The translations under genes and the position numbers were made by a program. Below are positions 7,741-16,574 of a stretch of 61,740 nt of DNA, piece by piece. Source of the DNA: JAAFIP01 sp043778205 (GTDB lineage Bacteria > Pseudomonadota > Gammaproteobacteria > Burkholderiales > Burkholderiaceae_C); assembly GCA_043778205.1 (NCBI GenBank), contig JAYWGO010000108.1:1-61740 (forward strand), given 5' to 3'. Numbering within the stretch: position 1 is the first letter of the stretch; each line of letters begins with the position of its first letter. The notes beneath the pieces were generated by a model. The model worked only from the letters and a program-made list of their open reading frames with translations. It did not search any database and was not told where the DNA came from.

Positions 7741-8799
7741 TTAGGTCGTTGCCAAGGCTTGGTAGGGCTTATTTTGCAGCGCAGCGAGGCGTGCGTGCAT
7801 CAAACGAAACCACAGCGGCGGCACCATGGTCAGTACCAGGCAGCCAGCATAGCCAGTAGGTAACTGGGGCCCGGGCAGCGGCTCCAAGGTGGCGTAGGGC
7901 TTCCAGGCGTGCATGTGGTGGTCAGAATGGCGCTGCAGGTTAACCAGCAGGCTGTTGGTAACCACATGGTCGGCGTTCCAAGCGTGCATCACGCCAAACG
8001 GCTCGCGTTTACCGCCAGAGGTGCTGCGCTGCAGGCCATAGTGCTCAATGTAGTTGACGATCTCAAGCAAAGTAAAGGCAATGACCGACTGGCAAACGAA
8101 AAACACTACAAACTTAATAGCTGTCTGTGCAGGTAAATAGAGCGCTGGCAGCACAATAAGCAGTACAGATACCACGGTGCTCGCTACTAAAGGGCTACGC
8201 GCCCAGCTACTTTTCATTTGCTTGATGCGCTGGCCTTCCAGCTGCCAGCCGCTGCGTAAGCTGCCCCACACGCTGCGGGGTAAAAATTGGTACAGGTTCT
8301 CTCCAAAACGGGCCGAGGCGTGGTCGTCTAAAGTAGCGGCGCGCGGGTGGTGGCCCCGGTAGTGCTCCACCATAAAGTGGCCGTAGCAGACGCTGGTCAT
8401 CAGCACCCAAGCACAAAAACGGTCAATTTTGGACTTGCTGTGGCCCAGCTCGTGGGCAAAAGTGATGCCCTGTGCGCCCGACACGTAGCCCACTGCAAAC
8501 GCCAGTCCCAGGGCCGTAAGCCAGTCGCCCTGCACGGCGGCGTAAGCGCCCAAGGTAATCAAACTAAGCTGCAGCAGCACAAAAATACGCAACACCCAGT
8601 GAAAATACGCTTGGGTAGCACCGGGCACAATGGCGGCAGGGGTTTTTTTACCCCCGGGCAAGAACAGCTCAAGAAACACAACGCCAAGCCACATCACCAG
8701 GGTAGTCAATGCGCTGTAGTGGGGCAACATGACAACGCCCGCAATGGCCATCAAAGGCATCACCAAGGCCAATAAAAAACGAAGGTCTGATATACGCAT
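7741..8799 (-). CDS. alkB: AlkB-type membrane di-iron alkane 1-monooxygenase
   Basis: Integral-membrane non-haem di-iron hydroxylases of this family oxidise the terminal carbon of alkanes. All histidine boxes are present: HELGHSK, HYRGHH, NYIEHYGLQR and LQRHSDHHMHAWKPY, with several hydrophobic helices before and between them. I chose the start MRISDLRFLL at 8799 because the longer frame from 8850 would read into the divergent dapC start region. Residues PAQTAIKFVV coincide with a truncated AQGN repeat inside a membrane segment. No rubredoxin gene is adjacent, so the substrate range cannot be judged; a related fatty-acid or xylene hydroxylase role is possible. Confidence 0.85.
   Translation of the reverse strand: MRISDLRFLLALVMPLMAIAGVVMLPHYSALTTLVMWLGVVFLELFLPGGKKTPAAIVPGATQAYFHWVLRIFVLLQLSLITLGAYAAVQGDWLTALGLAFAVGYVSGAQGITFAHELGHSKSKIDRFCAWVLMTSVCYGHFMVEHYRGHHPRAATLDDHASARFGENLYQFLPRSVWGSLRSGWQLEGQRIKQMKSSWARSPLVASTVVSVLLIVLPALYLPAQTAIKFVVFFVCQSVIAFTLLEIVNYIEHYGLQRSTSGGKREPFGVMHAWNADHVVTNSLLVNLQRHSDHHMHAWKPYATLEPLPGPQLPTGYAGCLVLTMVPPLWFRLMHARLAALQNKPYQALATT
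8116..8132 (+). repeat. Truncated AQGN repeat in the alkB-type gene
   Basis: Only the hairpin half remains, AATAGCTGTCTGTGCAG, in the T-C variant also seen in cobU and the flavoprotein gene. It is antisense to the gene and reads AQTAI within a hydrophobic segment. The TTTCCTTGGGC half is absent. Confidence 0.55.
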
Positions 8800-8877
8800 G
8801 GTGTGTAATTTGCCAGAAATTTGCCAGTGAATCCATCGGGGTATTCCCAATGGGGTGGCAGGGCCGATAATCAGCCC

Positions 8878-10086
8878 ATGAATCCATTGCTTTCTAATTT
8901 ACAGCCCTACCCTTTTGAACGGCTTAAACAGCTCTTTGCCCCTATCGTACCCAGTTCTAATCACCGCGCCATCAGCCTAGGTATTGGCGAGCCCAAGCAT
9001 GCTACACCGCAGCTGATCAAAGACGCGCTGGTGGGCAATTTGCAGGGCTTGGCGGGCTACCCCGCTACGGCGGGCGAGCCTGCTTTGCGCACGGCCTGCG
9101 CGGCTTGGCTGCAGCGGCGCTACGGGGTAAGCGTAGACCCGCTCACGCAAGTTTTGCCAGTCAATGGCTCGCGCGAAGCTTTGTTTTCGCTTACCCAGGC
9201 GGTGGTAAACCCCAACCGCACGGATGCCACGGTCATCAGCCCAAACCCTTTTTACCAAATTTACGAAGGCGCAGCTCTGCTGGCAGGTGCCAAGCCGTAC
9301 TACGTGAACAGCGACCCGGCGCGCAATTTTGCGCTGAACTGGGACAGTGTGCCCGCCGCCGTGTGGCAAACCACGCAATTGGTGTTTGCCTGCTCACCGG
9401 GCAACCCCACCGGTGCGGTAATGACTTTGGCCGAATGGGACAAGCTGTTTGCACTGAGCGACCAGTACGGCTTTGTGATTGCGTCTGACGAATGCTACAG
9501 CGAGATTTATTTCAACGACGGGCCGCCGCTGGGTGGGCTAGAAGCGGCGGCCAAGCTGGGCCGAAGCGACTTTAAAAACCTGCTTGCCATGACATCGCTG
9601 TCCAAACGCAGCAACGTGCCAGGCATGCGCAGTGGCTTTGTCGCAGGCAATGCAGGCTTGGTTAAAGATTTTTTGCTCTACCGCACCTACCACGGCAGCG
9701 CCATGGGCGCTACGGTGCAGGCCGCCAGCATTGCCGCCTGGAACGACGAGCAGCATGTGACCGAGAACCGCGCCCTGTACCGAGAGAAGTTTGCCCAGGT
9801 AACGCCCCTTTTGGCCAGCGTGCTCAATGTCAAGCTGCCCGATGCGGCTTTTTACCTGTGGGCGCAGGTTCCGGCCACCGTCTGTGGCGGTTCAGACACC
9901 GTCTTTGCGGCGCAGCTTTTTGAACAATACAATGTAACCGTGCTGCCGGGCAGCTACCTTGCACGCGAGTCAGGCGGCATCAACCCCGGTACAGGCTATA
10001 TTCGCATGGCTTTGGTGGCCCCAACGCAGGAATGCGCAGAGGCCGCGCAGCGTATTGTTCAATTTGTGCAAAAGAATTCCGTTTAA
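8878..10086 (+). CDS. dapC: Succinyldiaminopimelate transaminase
   Basis: A PLP-dependent class I aminotransferase that makes N-succinyl-LL-diaminopimelate in the lysine/peptidoglycan precursor pathway. It begins MNPLLSNLQPYPFERLKQLF. Visible motifs are GIGEPKHATPQ, the cofactor region PVNGSREALF, FACSPGNPTGAV, and the PLP-lysine region TSLSKRSNVPGMRSGFVAG near residue 240. The start ATG at 8878 is preferred over an upstream TTG because homologs begin there. Immediate linkage to dapD and dapE supports the DapC role over other aminotransferases. Confidence 0.92.
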   Translation: MNPLLSNLQPYPFERLKQLFAPIVPSSNHRAISLGIGEPKHATPQLIKDALVGNLQGLAGYPATAGEPALRTACAAWLQRRYGVSVDPLTQVLPVNGSREALFSLTQAVVNPNRTDATVISPNPFYQIYEGAALLAGAKPYYVNSDPARNFALNWDSVPAAVWQTTQLVFACSPGNPTGAVMTLAEWDKLFALSDQYGFVIASDECYSEIYFNDGPPLGGLEAAAKLGRSDFKNLLAMTSLSKRSNVPGMRSGFVAGNAGLVKDFLLYRTYHGSAMGATVQAASIAAWNDEQHVTENRALYREKFAQVTPLLASVLNVKLPDAAFYLWAQVPATVCGGSDTVFAAQLFEQYNVTVLPGSYLARESGGINPGTGYIRMALVAPTQECAEAAQRIVQFVQKNSV

Positions 10087-10125
10087 TTTTTATTTTCAGG
10101 TCTATTTAATTTTCCCTCTAACACC

Positions 10126-10950
10126 ATGACACAACAACTCCAAACCACCATCGAAGCCGCATGGGACAACCGCGCCAGCCTGTCACCCAGCACTGCGCCC
10201 AAAGAAACCATCGACGCGGTGGAGCACGTGATTAACGAGCTGAACAAGGGCAGCCTGCGGGTGGCCACCCGGGAAAGCGTGGGCGTGTGGACCACCCACC
10301 AGTGGATTAAAAAAGCGGTGCTGCTGAGCTTTCGCCTCAAAGACAACCAAGTGGTCAAAGCCGGCGACCTGGGCTTTTATGACAAAGTGCAAACCAAGTT
10401 TGCCCACCTGAGTGAAGACGAAATGAAAGCCACCGGCGTGCGCGTGGTGCCGCCCGCCGTAGCGCGTCGCGGCAGCTACATAGCCAAGGGCGCTATTTTG
10501 ATGCCCAGCTATGTCAACATCGGGGCCTACGTGGGCGAAGGCAGCATGGTAGACACCTGGGCCACAGTAGGTTCGTGCGCACAGATTGGCAAAAATGTGC
10601 ACCTTTCGGGCGGCGTGGGCATTGGCGGCGTGCTGGAACCGGTGCAGGCAGGCCCCACCATCATTGAGGACAACTGCTTTATTGGCGCGCGCAGCGAGGT
10701 GGTGGAAGGCGTGATTGTGGAAGAAAACTCGGTACTGTCGATGGGCGTGTACATTGGCCAAAGCACCCCCATTTACGACCGCGCCACAGGCGAGACCACC
10801 TATGGCCGCGTACCCTCAGGCTCGGTAGTGATCAGCGGCACCTTGCCCAAAGACGGCGGTCGTTATAGCCTGTATGCTGCCATCATCGTCAAACGGGTAG
10901 ACGCGCAAACCCGCGCTAAAACCAGTTTGAATGATTTGCTGCGCGACTAA
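10126..10950 (+). CDS. dapD: Tetrahydrodipicolinate N-succinyltransferase DapD
   Basis: Transfers succinyl from succinyl-CoA to tetrahydrodipicolinate. The 274-residue protein has the N-terminal helical part (TQQLQTTIEAAWDNRASLSP) and a left-handed beta-helix of hexapeptide repeats from about residue 105, for example GAILMPSYVNIGAYVGEGSM and SGGVGIGGVLEPVQAGPTII. The ending RYSLYAAIIVKRVDAQTRAK is typical. It is 39 bases after dapC and probably in the same operon. Confidence 0.97.
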   Translation: MTQQLQTTIEAAWDNRASLSPSTAPKETIDAVEHVINELNKGSLRVATRESVGVWTTHQWIKKAVLLSFRLKDNQVVKAGDLGFYDKVQTKFAHLSEDEMKATGVRVVPPAVARRGSYIAKGAILMPSYVNIGAYVGEGSMVDTWATVGSCAQIGKNVHLSGGVGIGGVLEPVQAGPTIIEDNCFIGARSEVVEGVIVEENSVLSMGVYIGQSTPIYDRATGETTYGRVPSGSVVISGTLPKDGGRYSLYAAIIVKRVDAQTRAKTSLNDLLRD

Positions 10951-11012
10951 AAGCTGTTCACACCAGATTTGAAGGTCAGTAAGTGCTTATTTGGATATAA
11001 AAATAGCCTCTG

Positions 11013-11042
11013 ACCCAAGGAAATGCTGCACAAGCAGCTATT
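11013..11042 (-). repeat. AQGN repeat upstream of pilU
   Basis: Reverse-oriented core, ACCCAAGGAAATGCTGC followed by ACAAGCAGCTATT. It lies between dapD and pilU and ends just before the pilU ribosome binding site (AACAGGAG). In this spot it would be transcribed within the operon as a hairpin. Confidence 0.9.
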
Positions 11043-11069
11043 AAATTAATAGTAACAGGAGAACCCCGT

Positions 11070-12239
11070 ATGAGTACCATGCAACGCATTTTGAAGCTGA
11101 TGGCGGAGAAAAAAGCCTCTGACGTGTACTTGTCCGCGTACTCTCCGGCCACCATCAAAATCAACGGCCAGTGCGTGCCGATCAACAGCCAAGCCCTGCC
11201 CGCCGATGCGCCCAAAGCCTTCTTGGCCGAGGTGCTGCCCGCTACCCGCATCGAAGAGCTGGAAGAAACGGGCGAGCTGAACATGGCCCACGCCATTGCC
11301 GGTATTGGCAACTTTCGTATCAGCGCCATGCGCCAGCGCGGCAGCTACGCGGTGGTGATTCGCTACATTGCCACCGACATTCCCATGCTGTCTACTCTGA
11401 ACGTGCCGCCGATTTTGAGCGACCTGATCATGGAAAAGCGCGGCTTGGTGCTGATGGTGGGGGCCACCGGCGCGGGCAAGTCCACCACCCTGGCCGCCAT
11501 GATTGACGAGCGCAACGGCAAAGTGCCCGGCCATATTTTGACGGTGGAAGACCCGGTAGAGTTTTTGTTTACCAACAAGAAATCCATCGTCAACCAGCGC
11601 GAGGTAGGCTCAGACACCAGCTCGATGCAAGTTGCCCTGAAAAACGCCCTGCGCCAAGCGCCAGATGTGATTTTGATTGGCGAAATCCGCGATCGCGAGA
11701 CCATGTCAGCGGCCATTGCCTATGCCCAGTCGGGCCACCTGTGCTTGGCCACTATGCACGCCAACAACAGCTACCAGGCACTCAACCGCATCTTGAGCTT
11801 CTACCCAGTAGAAGTGCGCCTGACCATGCTAGGCGACTTGGCCTCCGCCCTTAAAGCCGTGGTCTCCCAGCGCCTGCTGCGCACCATCCACGGCACGCGC
11901 ACACCCGCAGTAGAGGTGATGCTGAACACCAAGCTGATTTCAGACTTGATTGAAAAAGGCGATTTTTCGGGCGCCAAAGAGGCCATGGAAAACTCGATGG
12001 TAGAAGGATCGCAAACCTTTGAGCAAGACATTGCCCGCCTGATTGTGGAGGGCACCATTGACCGCAAAGAGGGCCTTACCTACGCCGACAGCCCCACCAA
12101 CCTGATGTGGCGCCTGGCCAACGACTTTGCCAATGCACAAAAAGCGGCCGAGCCCGAAGCAGAAATCGACGATACGCCGTCGTTTACCGAAATTACGCTG
12201 GACGTAAAGCACTCTGAGTCACGCTTTGGCGCTATGTAA
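11070..12239 (+). CDS. pilU: PilU-type twitching motility retraction ATPase
   Basis: PilT/PilU hexameric ATPases power retraction of type IV pili. The 389-residue protein has an N-terminal PAS-like domain (ASDVYLSAYSPATIKINGQC), then Walker A VGATGAGKSTTLAAM, the Asp box TVEDPVEFLF, Walker B VILIGEIRDRETM and the His box HLCLATMHANNSYQALNRI. The C-terminal extension of about 40 residues fits PilU better than PilT. It lies between dapD and dapE although it has no role in lysine synthesis; co-transcription is suggested by the 9-base gap to dapE. The usual pilT partner is not visible here. Confidence 0.88.
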   Translation: MSTMQRILKLMAEKKASDVYLSAYSPATIKINGQCVPINSQALPADAPKAFLAEVLPATRIEELEETGELNMAHAIAGIGNFRISAMRQRGSYAVVIRYIATDIPMLSTLNVPPILSDLIMEKRGLVLMVGATGAGKSTTLAAMIDERNGKVPGHILTVEDPVEFLFTNKKSIVNQREVGSDTSSMQVALKNALRQAPDVILIGEIRDRETMSAAIAYAQSGHLCLATMHANNSYQALNRILSFYPVEVRLTMLGDLASALKAVVSQRLLRTIHGTRTPAVEVMLNTKLISDLIEKGDFSGAKEAMENSMVEGSQTFEQDIARLIVEGTIDRKEGLTYADSPTNLMWRLANDFANAQKAAEPEAEIDDTPSFTEITLDVKHSESRFGAM

Positions 12240-12248
12240 ATCTTAGCT

Positions 12249-13550
12249 ATGCACGCACCTGTAGACACCCTTGCCGCCCAAGCCACGCAGGCAAAGCAGG
12301 CCGCCCACGCCACGCAGGCCGCCCACAGCGCGCACGCCACGCTGTGCCTGGCCGAGCAGCTGATCAGCCGCCCGTCGGTCACGCCCGACGATGCTGGCTG
12401 CATGGACATCATTGCCGCACGCCTTGCGCCGCTGGGTTTTGTGTGCGAATGGATGGACAGCGGGCCAGACAGCCTGCGGGTACGAAATTTATGGGCAAAA
12501 CGTGCTGTCGCCCAAAGAAATACTAAAGAGTTTGCTACAAAAGGCATAGTATCGGCTAAAACCTTTGTGTTTGCCGGCCACACCGACGTGGTGCCCACCG
12601 GCCCGCTAGACCAGTGGAATTCGCCGCCATTTGTGCCCACCCACTTGGACGGCAAACTCTACGGCCGCGGCGCCAGCGACATGAAAACGTCGATTGCCGC
12701 CATGGTGGTGGCGGTAGAAGAGTTTGTAGCCGCCCAACCGCAGGCCCCACTCAACATCGCTTTCTTGCTCACCAGCGACGAAGAAGGCCCCGCCATCGAC
12801 GGCACAGTGACGGTGTGCAACAAACTCACCGCACGCGGTGAAGTGCTGGACTACTGCATCGTAGGCGAACCTACCAGCGTGCTCAAAACCGGCGACATGG
12901 TAAAAAACGGCCGCCGAGGTACGATGGGCGGTAAGCTCACCCTGCACGGCATTCAAGGCCATATTGCCTACCCGCATTTGGCCAAAAACCCCATCCACAT
13001 GGCCGCCCCCATACTGGCCGATCTGGTCAAAATACAGTGGGACAGCGGCAATGCCTACTTTCAGCCCACCAGCTGGCAAATGAGCAACATCCACGGCGGC
13101 GCAGGCGTAAGCAACGTGATACCCGGCAACCTGGTAATTGACTTTAACTTTCGCTTTTGCACCGAGTCCAGCCCGCACAGCCTGCAGCAGCGCCTAGAAG
13201 CCGTCATCACAGCCCACGGCCTGCAGGCTGGGCCTGACTACACACTGGTTTGGACCGTAGGCGGCCTGCCCTTCTTAACACCCGTGCAAGAAGGCAATTT
13301 AGACGGCGTTGCCAGCCTGGTTAACGCCGTGCGCAGCGCCATCACCGCTGAGACCGGCATCACCACCGAGCTGTCCACCACCGGCGGCACCAGCGACGGC
13401 CGCTTCATCGCCAAAATTTGTCCCCAAACGATCGAACTCGGCCCACCCAACGCTACGATTCACAAGGTCAATGAAAACTTGGCCGTGCAAGATATTGAGC
13501 CTTTGAAGAACATTTACCGACGGGTTTTGGAAAACTTAGTTTCTAAATAG
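12249..13550 (+). CDS. dapE: Succinyl-diaminopimelate desuccinylase DapE
   Basis: A dinuclear zinc peptidase-M20 enzyme that releases LL-diaminopimelate. Metal and catalytic motifs are FAGHTDVVPTGPL, GRGASDMKTSIAAMV, TSDEEGPAIDGT and STTGGTSDGRFI. At 433 residues it is longer than the usual 375. The extra length is an Ala/His/Gln-rich N-terminal stretch of about 28 residues built on short repeats (QATQAKQAAHATQAAHSAH), and an insertion near residues 83-104 (AKRAVAQRNTKEFATKGIVS) just before the first metal motif. The insertion resembles a decayed AQGN repeat. The core motifs are intact, so activity is expected. Confidence 0.93.
   Translation: MHAPVDTLAAQATQAKQAAHATQAAHSAHATLCLAEQLISRPSVTPDDAGCMDIIAARLAPLGFVCEWMDSGPDSLRVRNLWAKRAVAQRNTKEFATKGIVSAKTFVFAGHTDVVPTGPLDQWNSPPFVPTHLDGKLYGRGASDMKTSIAAMVVAVEEFVAAQPQAPLNIAFLLTSDEEGPAIDGTVTVCNKLTARGEVLDYCIVGEPTSVLKTGDMVKNGRRGTMGGKLTLHGIQGHIAYPHLAKNPIHMAAPILADLVKIQWDSGNAYFQPTSWQMSNIHGGAGVSNVIPGNLVIDFNFRFCTESSPHSLQQRLEAVITAHGLQAGPDYTLVWTVGGLPFLTPVQEGNLDGVASLVNAVRSAITAETGITTELSTTGGTSDGRFIAKICPQTIELGPPNATIHKVNENLAVQDIEPLKNIYRRVLENLVSK
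12505..12540 (-). repeat. Decayed AQGN-like repeat in dapE
   Basis: GCTGTCGCCCAAAGAAATACT aligns with the element's GCTATGGCCCAAGGAAATGCT (about 17 of 21 positions), but the hairpin half has diverged. Translation AVAQRNT parallels AQGNT in cobU. It sits exactly where DapE has an insertion relative to homologs. Confidence 0.5.
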
Positions 13551-13641
13551 GTTGTGCTACTGACCAGGGCTTTAAGAATTTTTGAAATACACGCATCTCA
13601 TGAACCGCGTGAATTAATTTTTTGTATTATTTTGGTATTTT

Positions 13642-13689
13642 CTTTTTTGCGCTCTTTGCGTAAGCTTCGCGCCCTCTGCGTTCAAAAAA
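13642..13689 (+). repeat. Solo arm of an inverted-repeat (MITE-like) element
   Basis: TTTTTTGCGCTCTTTGCGTA followed by AGCTTCGCGCCCTCTGCG and TTCAAAAA closely matches the right arm of the element at 51062-51233. No left arm is present upstream, so this is a truncated copy in the dapE-nth gap (13551-13741), which has no other evident content. Confidence 0.75.
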
Positions 13690-13741
13690 TTCCCCTGCCC
13701 TGACTTATCCCATAAGCCCCCGAGCCCCCGAGCCCCTAACC

Positions 13742-14380
13742 ATGAAAAAAGAGCACATCGTCCCCTTTTTCGCCACGCTCAAGGCAGCCAACCCGCAGCC
13801 CAATACTGAGCTGGAATACACCAGTGTGTTTGAGCTACTAACCGCTGTGCTGCTGAGCGCACAGGCTACGGATGTGGGAGTGAACAAAGCTACGCGCAAG
13901 CTTTTTGCGGTAGCGAACACACCCCAGGCGGTGGCAGATTTAGGCCTTAAGGGGATTGAAAGCTACATTAAAACCATTGGCCTGTTCCATTCCAAAGCCA
14001 AGCACCTGCTAGAAACTTGCCACATTTTGGTAACCCAGCACGCAGGCGTGGTGCCGCGCACCCGCGAGGCGCTAGAAGCCCTGCCGGGCGTGGGCCGCAA
14101 AACCGCTAATGTGGTGCTTAATGTGGCTTTTGGCGAGCCGACGATGGCGGTAGACACGCATATTTTTCGCATGGGCAACCGCACGGGCTTAGCCCCTGGC
14201 AAAACACCTTACGACGTAGAAATGAAGCTGCTCAAACGCATTCCACCCGCCTACTTGGTAGACGCACACCACTGGCTGATTTTGCACGGCCGCTACGTCT
14301 GCCAGGCGCGCAAACCGCTTTGCTACGACTGCGGAGTATCAGCCTATTGCACGTTCAAGCCGAAAACTGTAAGCGCCTGA
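13742..14380 (+). CDS. nth: Endonuclease III
   Basis: A bifunctional DNA glycosylase/AP lyase that removes oxidised pyrimidines. The 212-residue protein has the helix-hairpin-helix LPGVGRKTANVVLNVAFG with the catalytic Lys, the catalytic Asp in AVDTHIFRMGNR, and a C-terminal 4Fe-4S ligand set C-x6-C-x2-C-x5-C (CQARKPLCYDCGVSAYC). It starts with MKKEHIVPFFATLKAANP. It stands alone between dapE and the thiamin operon. Confidence 0.96.
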   Translation: MKKEHIVPFFATLKAANPQPNTELEYTSVFELLTAVLLSAQATDVGVNKATRKLFAVANTPQAVADLGLKGIESYIKTIGLFHSKAKHLLETCHILVTQHAGVVPRTREALEALPGVGRKTANVVLNVAFGEPTMAVDTHIFRMGNRTGLAPGKTPYDVEMKLLKRIPPAYLVDAHHWLILHGRYVCQARKPLCYDCGVSAYCTFKPKTVSA

Positions 14381-14504
14381 TTGAAGCTAGGGCGGACCAA
14401 GCTGCAAGACGCGGTAGAAAAAGTACTGGCTGTCCCAGACGCTGAACTGAGGTTTAACGCCATGCCGATAAACCAGAGCCATTGCAGCCGTGCCATAATC
14501 AACC

Positions 14505-14592
14505 TACTCCGGGGTGCACGCTAATGTGCTGAGATGTTGAAGTCAACAAACCCGCCAACTTGATCAGGTTAGTACCTGCGTAAGAAGAGATT
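14505..14592 (+). promoter_or_regulatory. TPP (THI-box) riboswitch upstream of thiC
   Basis: The THI-box landmarks are visible in order: CCGGGGTGC, TGCTGAGA, then ACTTGATCAGGTTAGTACCT and GCGTAAGAAGA. Downstream lies a strong hairpin TAGCCTAGG...CCTAGGCTA (about 14600-14623) and a second stem AGTGCC-TTTT-GGGCACT (about 14638-14655), which probably form the expression platform before the AACAGGAG ribosome binding site. It should repress the thiamin operon when thiamin pyrophosphate is bound. The preceding 14381-14504 shows nothing I recognise. Confidence 0.95.
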
Positions 14593-14687
14593 GCACATTT
14601 AGCCTAGGGCCTTGCCTAGGCTAAAGAGCATTTGGGCAGTGCCTTTTGGGCACTCGGAGCACCATGTTAATTTAACAGGAGCCCCGT

Positions 14688-16568
14688 ATGAATGCCCCCG
14701 ACAGCTTTGCCCTCTTGCTTGCGCGCTCGCGCGAACCTTTCCCCGCTTCCACCAAATCCTTCATCGTCGGCTCACGCCCCGACATTCGCGTGCCGGTGCG
14801 CGATGTGCTACTGACCAGCGGCGAAACCGTGTCGCTGTACGACACCTCAGGCCCCTACAGCGACGCGTCGGTGGAGATTGATGTGCGCAAGGGCTTGCCC
14901 GATATACGCAGCGGCTGGATAGCCGCCCGCGCCGACACCGAAGCCTATGAAGGTCGCTCGCTCAAGTCGCTGGACGACGGTGCCAAGCACGAAGACCGCG
15001 AAGTCGAACGCATTGCCCAACTACGCAGCGACGCCGCCACCTTGCAGCGCACGCCGCGCCGCGCCAAGTCAGGAAGCAACGTTACGCAAATGCACTATGC
15101 ACGCAAAGGCATCATCACGCCCGAGATGGAATACGTGGCGCTGCGTGAGAACGGCAAACGCGAATGGATGGCCGAATATTTAAACGACCCATTGCGTGAG
15201 CTGCGCCTGGCGGGCAACCCGATGGGGGCCAGCATCCCCAAGATCATCACACCTGAATTTGTACGTGACGAAATAGCCCGTGGCCGCGCCATCATCCCGG
15301 CCAACATCAACCATACCGAAGTGGAACCGATGGCAATTGGTCGCAACTTTTTGGTCAAGATCAACGCCAATATTGGCAACTCTGCAGTTACGTCCAGCAT
15401 TGAAGAAGAAGTCGAAAAGCTGGCCTGGTCGATCCGCTGGGGCGCTGACAACGTGATGGATTTGTCCACCGGCAAAAACATCCACACCACCCGCGACTGG
15501 ATCGTGCGCAACAGCCCGGTACCCATTGGCACCGTGCCTATTTACCAGGCGCTAGAAAAAGTGGGCGGCGTGGCCGAAGATTTGACGTGGGCGATTTTCC
15601 GCGACACGCTGATTGAGCAGGCCGAACAAGGCGTGGACTACTTCACCATTCACGCGGGCCTACGCTTGGCATTTATTCACCTTACGGCCAACCGCCGCAC
15701 AGGCATCGTGTCGCGTGGCGGTTCCATCATGGCCAAGTGGTGCATTACGCACCACAAGGAAAGCTTTTTGTACACGCATTTTGAAGATATTTGCGACATC
15801 ATGAAGCAGTATGACGTAAGCTTCTCGCTGGGAGACGGCCTGCGCCCAGGATCGGGGGCGGATGCCAATGACGAAGCACAGTTTGCCGAACTCAAAACCT
15901 TGGGCGAACTGACCCAAGTGGCCTGGAAGCACGACGTGCAAACCATGATCGAAGGCCCTGGCCATGTGCCGATGCATTTGATCCAGGCCAATATGGACGA
16001 GCAGCTAAAGCACTGCAAAGAAGCACCGTTCTACACGCTTGGCCCCTTGACAATTGACATTGCAGCGGGCTACGACCACATAGCCAGCGCCATCGGTGCG
16101 GCCATGATCGGCTGGATGGGCACGGCCATGCTGTGCTATGTGACCCCCAAGGAGCATCTGGGCTTGCCTGACCGCGACGACGTGAAACAAGGCATCATTG
16201 CCTACAAAATTGCCGCACATGCGGCTGACGTGGCCAAGGGACACCCCGGCGCACGCGCCCGAGACGATGCGATCTCCAAAGCACGTTTTGAGTTTCGCTG
16301 GCATGACCAATTCAACCTGAGCCTTGACCCGGAGACGGCGCGCAACTTTCACGACGAAACTCTGCCCAAAGATTCGAGCAAAGAAGCGCATTTTTGCTCT
16401 ATGTGCGGCCCAAAGTTTTGTTCGATGAAAATCACGCAAGACGTGCGAGAGTATGCCGCGCAAAAAGGTGTGGACGAAGCTGCTGCGCTGGCCGAAGGCA
16501 TGGCTGAAAAGTCAGCCCAGTTCAAAGCCGCTGGCAGCGAGTTCTATATTCCCATCAAAGCGGTGTAA
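14688..16568 (+). CDS. thiC: Phosphomethylpyrimidine synthase ThiC
   Basis: A radical-SAM enzyme that converts aminoimidazole ribotide to the HMP-phosphate pyrimidine of thiamin. It has 626 residues, the usual length. The C-terminal CSMCGPKFCSM motif binds the 4Fe-4S cluster; other landmarks are HYARKGIITPEMEYVALREN (residues ~142-161), NIGNSAVTSSIEEEVEKL, and LGDGLRPGSGADANDEAQ. It is first in the operon directly under the TPP riboswitch. Confidence 0.98.
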   Translation: MNAPDSFALLLARSREPFPASTKSFIVGSRPDIRVPVRDVLLTSGETVSLYDTSGPYSDASVEIDVRKGLPDIRSGWIAARADTEAYEGRSLKSLDDGAKHEDREVERIAQLRSDAATLQRTPRRAKSGSNVTQMHYARKGIITPEMEYVALRENGKREWMAEYLNDPLRELRLAGNPMGASIPKIITPEFVRDEIARGRAIIPANINHTEVEPMAIGRNFLVKINANIGNSAVTSSIEEEVEKLAWSIRWGADNVMDLSTGKNIHTTRDWIVRNSPVPIGTVPIYQALEKVGGVAEDLTWAIFRDTLIEQAEQGVDYFTIHAGLRLAFIHLTANRRTGIVSRGGSIMAKWCITHHKESFLYTHFEDICDIMKQYDVSFSLGDGLRPGSGADANDEAQFAELKTLGELTQVAWKHDVQTMIEGPGHVPMHLIQANMDEQLKHCKEAPFYTLGPLTIDIAAGYDHIASAIGAAMIGWMGTAMLCYVTPKEHLGLPDRDDVKQGIIAYKIAAHAADVAKGHPGARARDDAISKARFEFRWHDQFNLSLDPETARNFHDETLPKDSSKEAHFCSMCGPKFCSMKITQDVREYAAQKGVDEAAALAEGMAEKSAQFKAAGSEFYIPIKAV

Positions 16569-16574
16569 CGGGCC

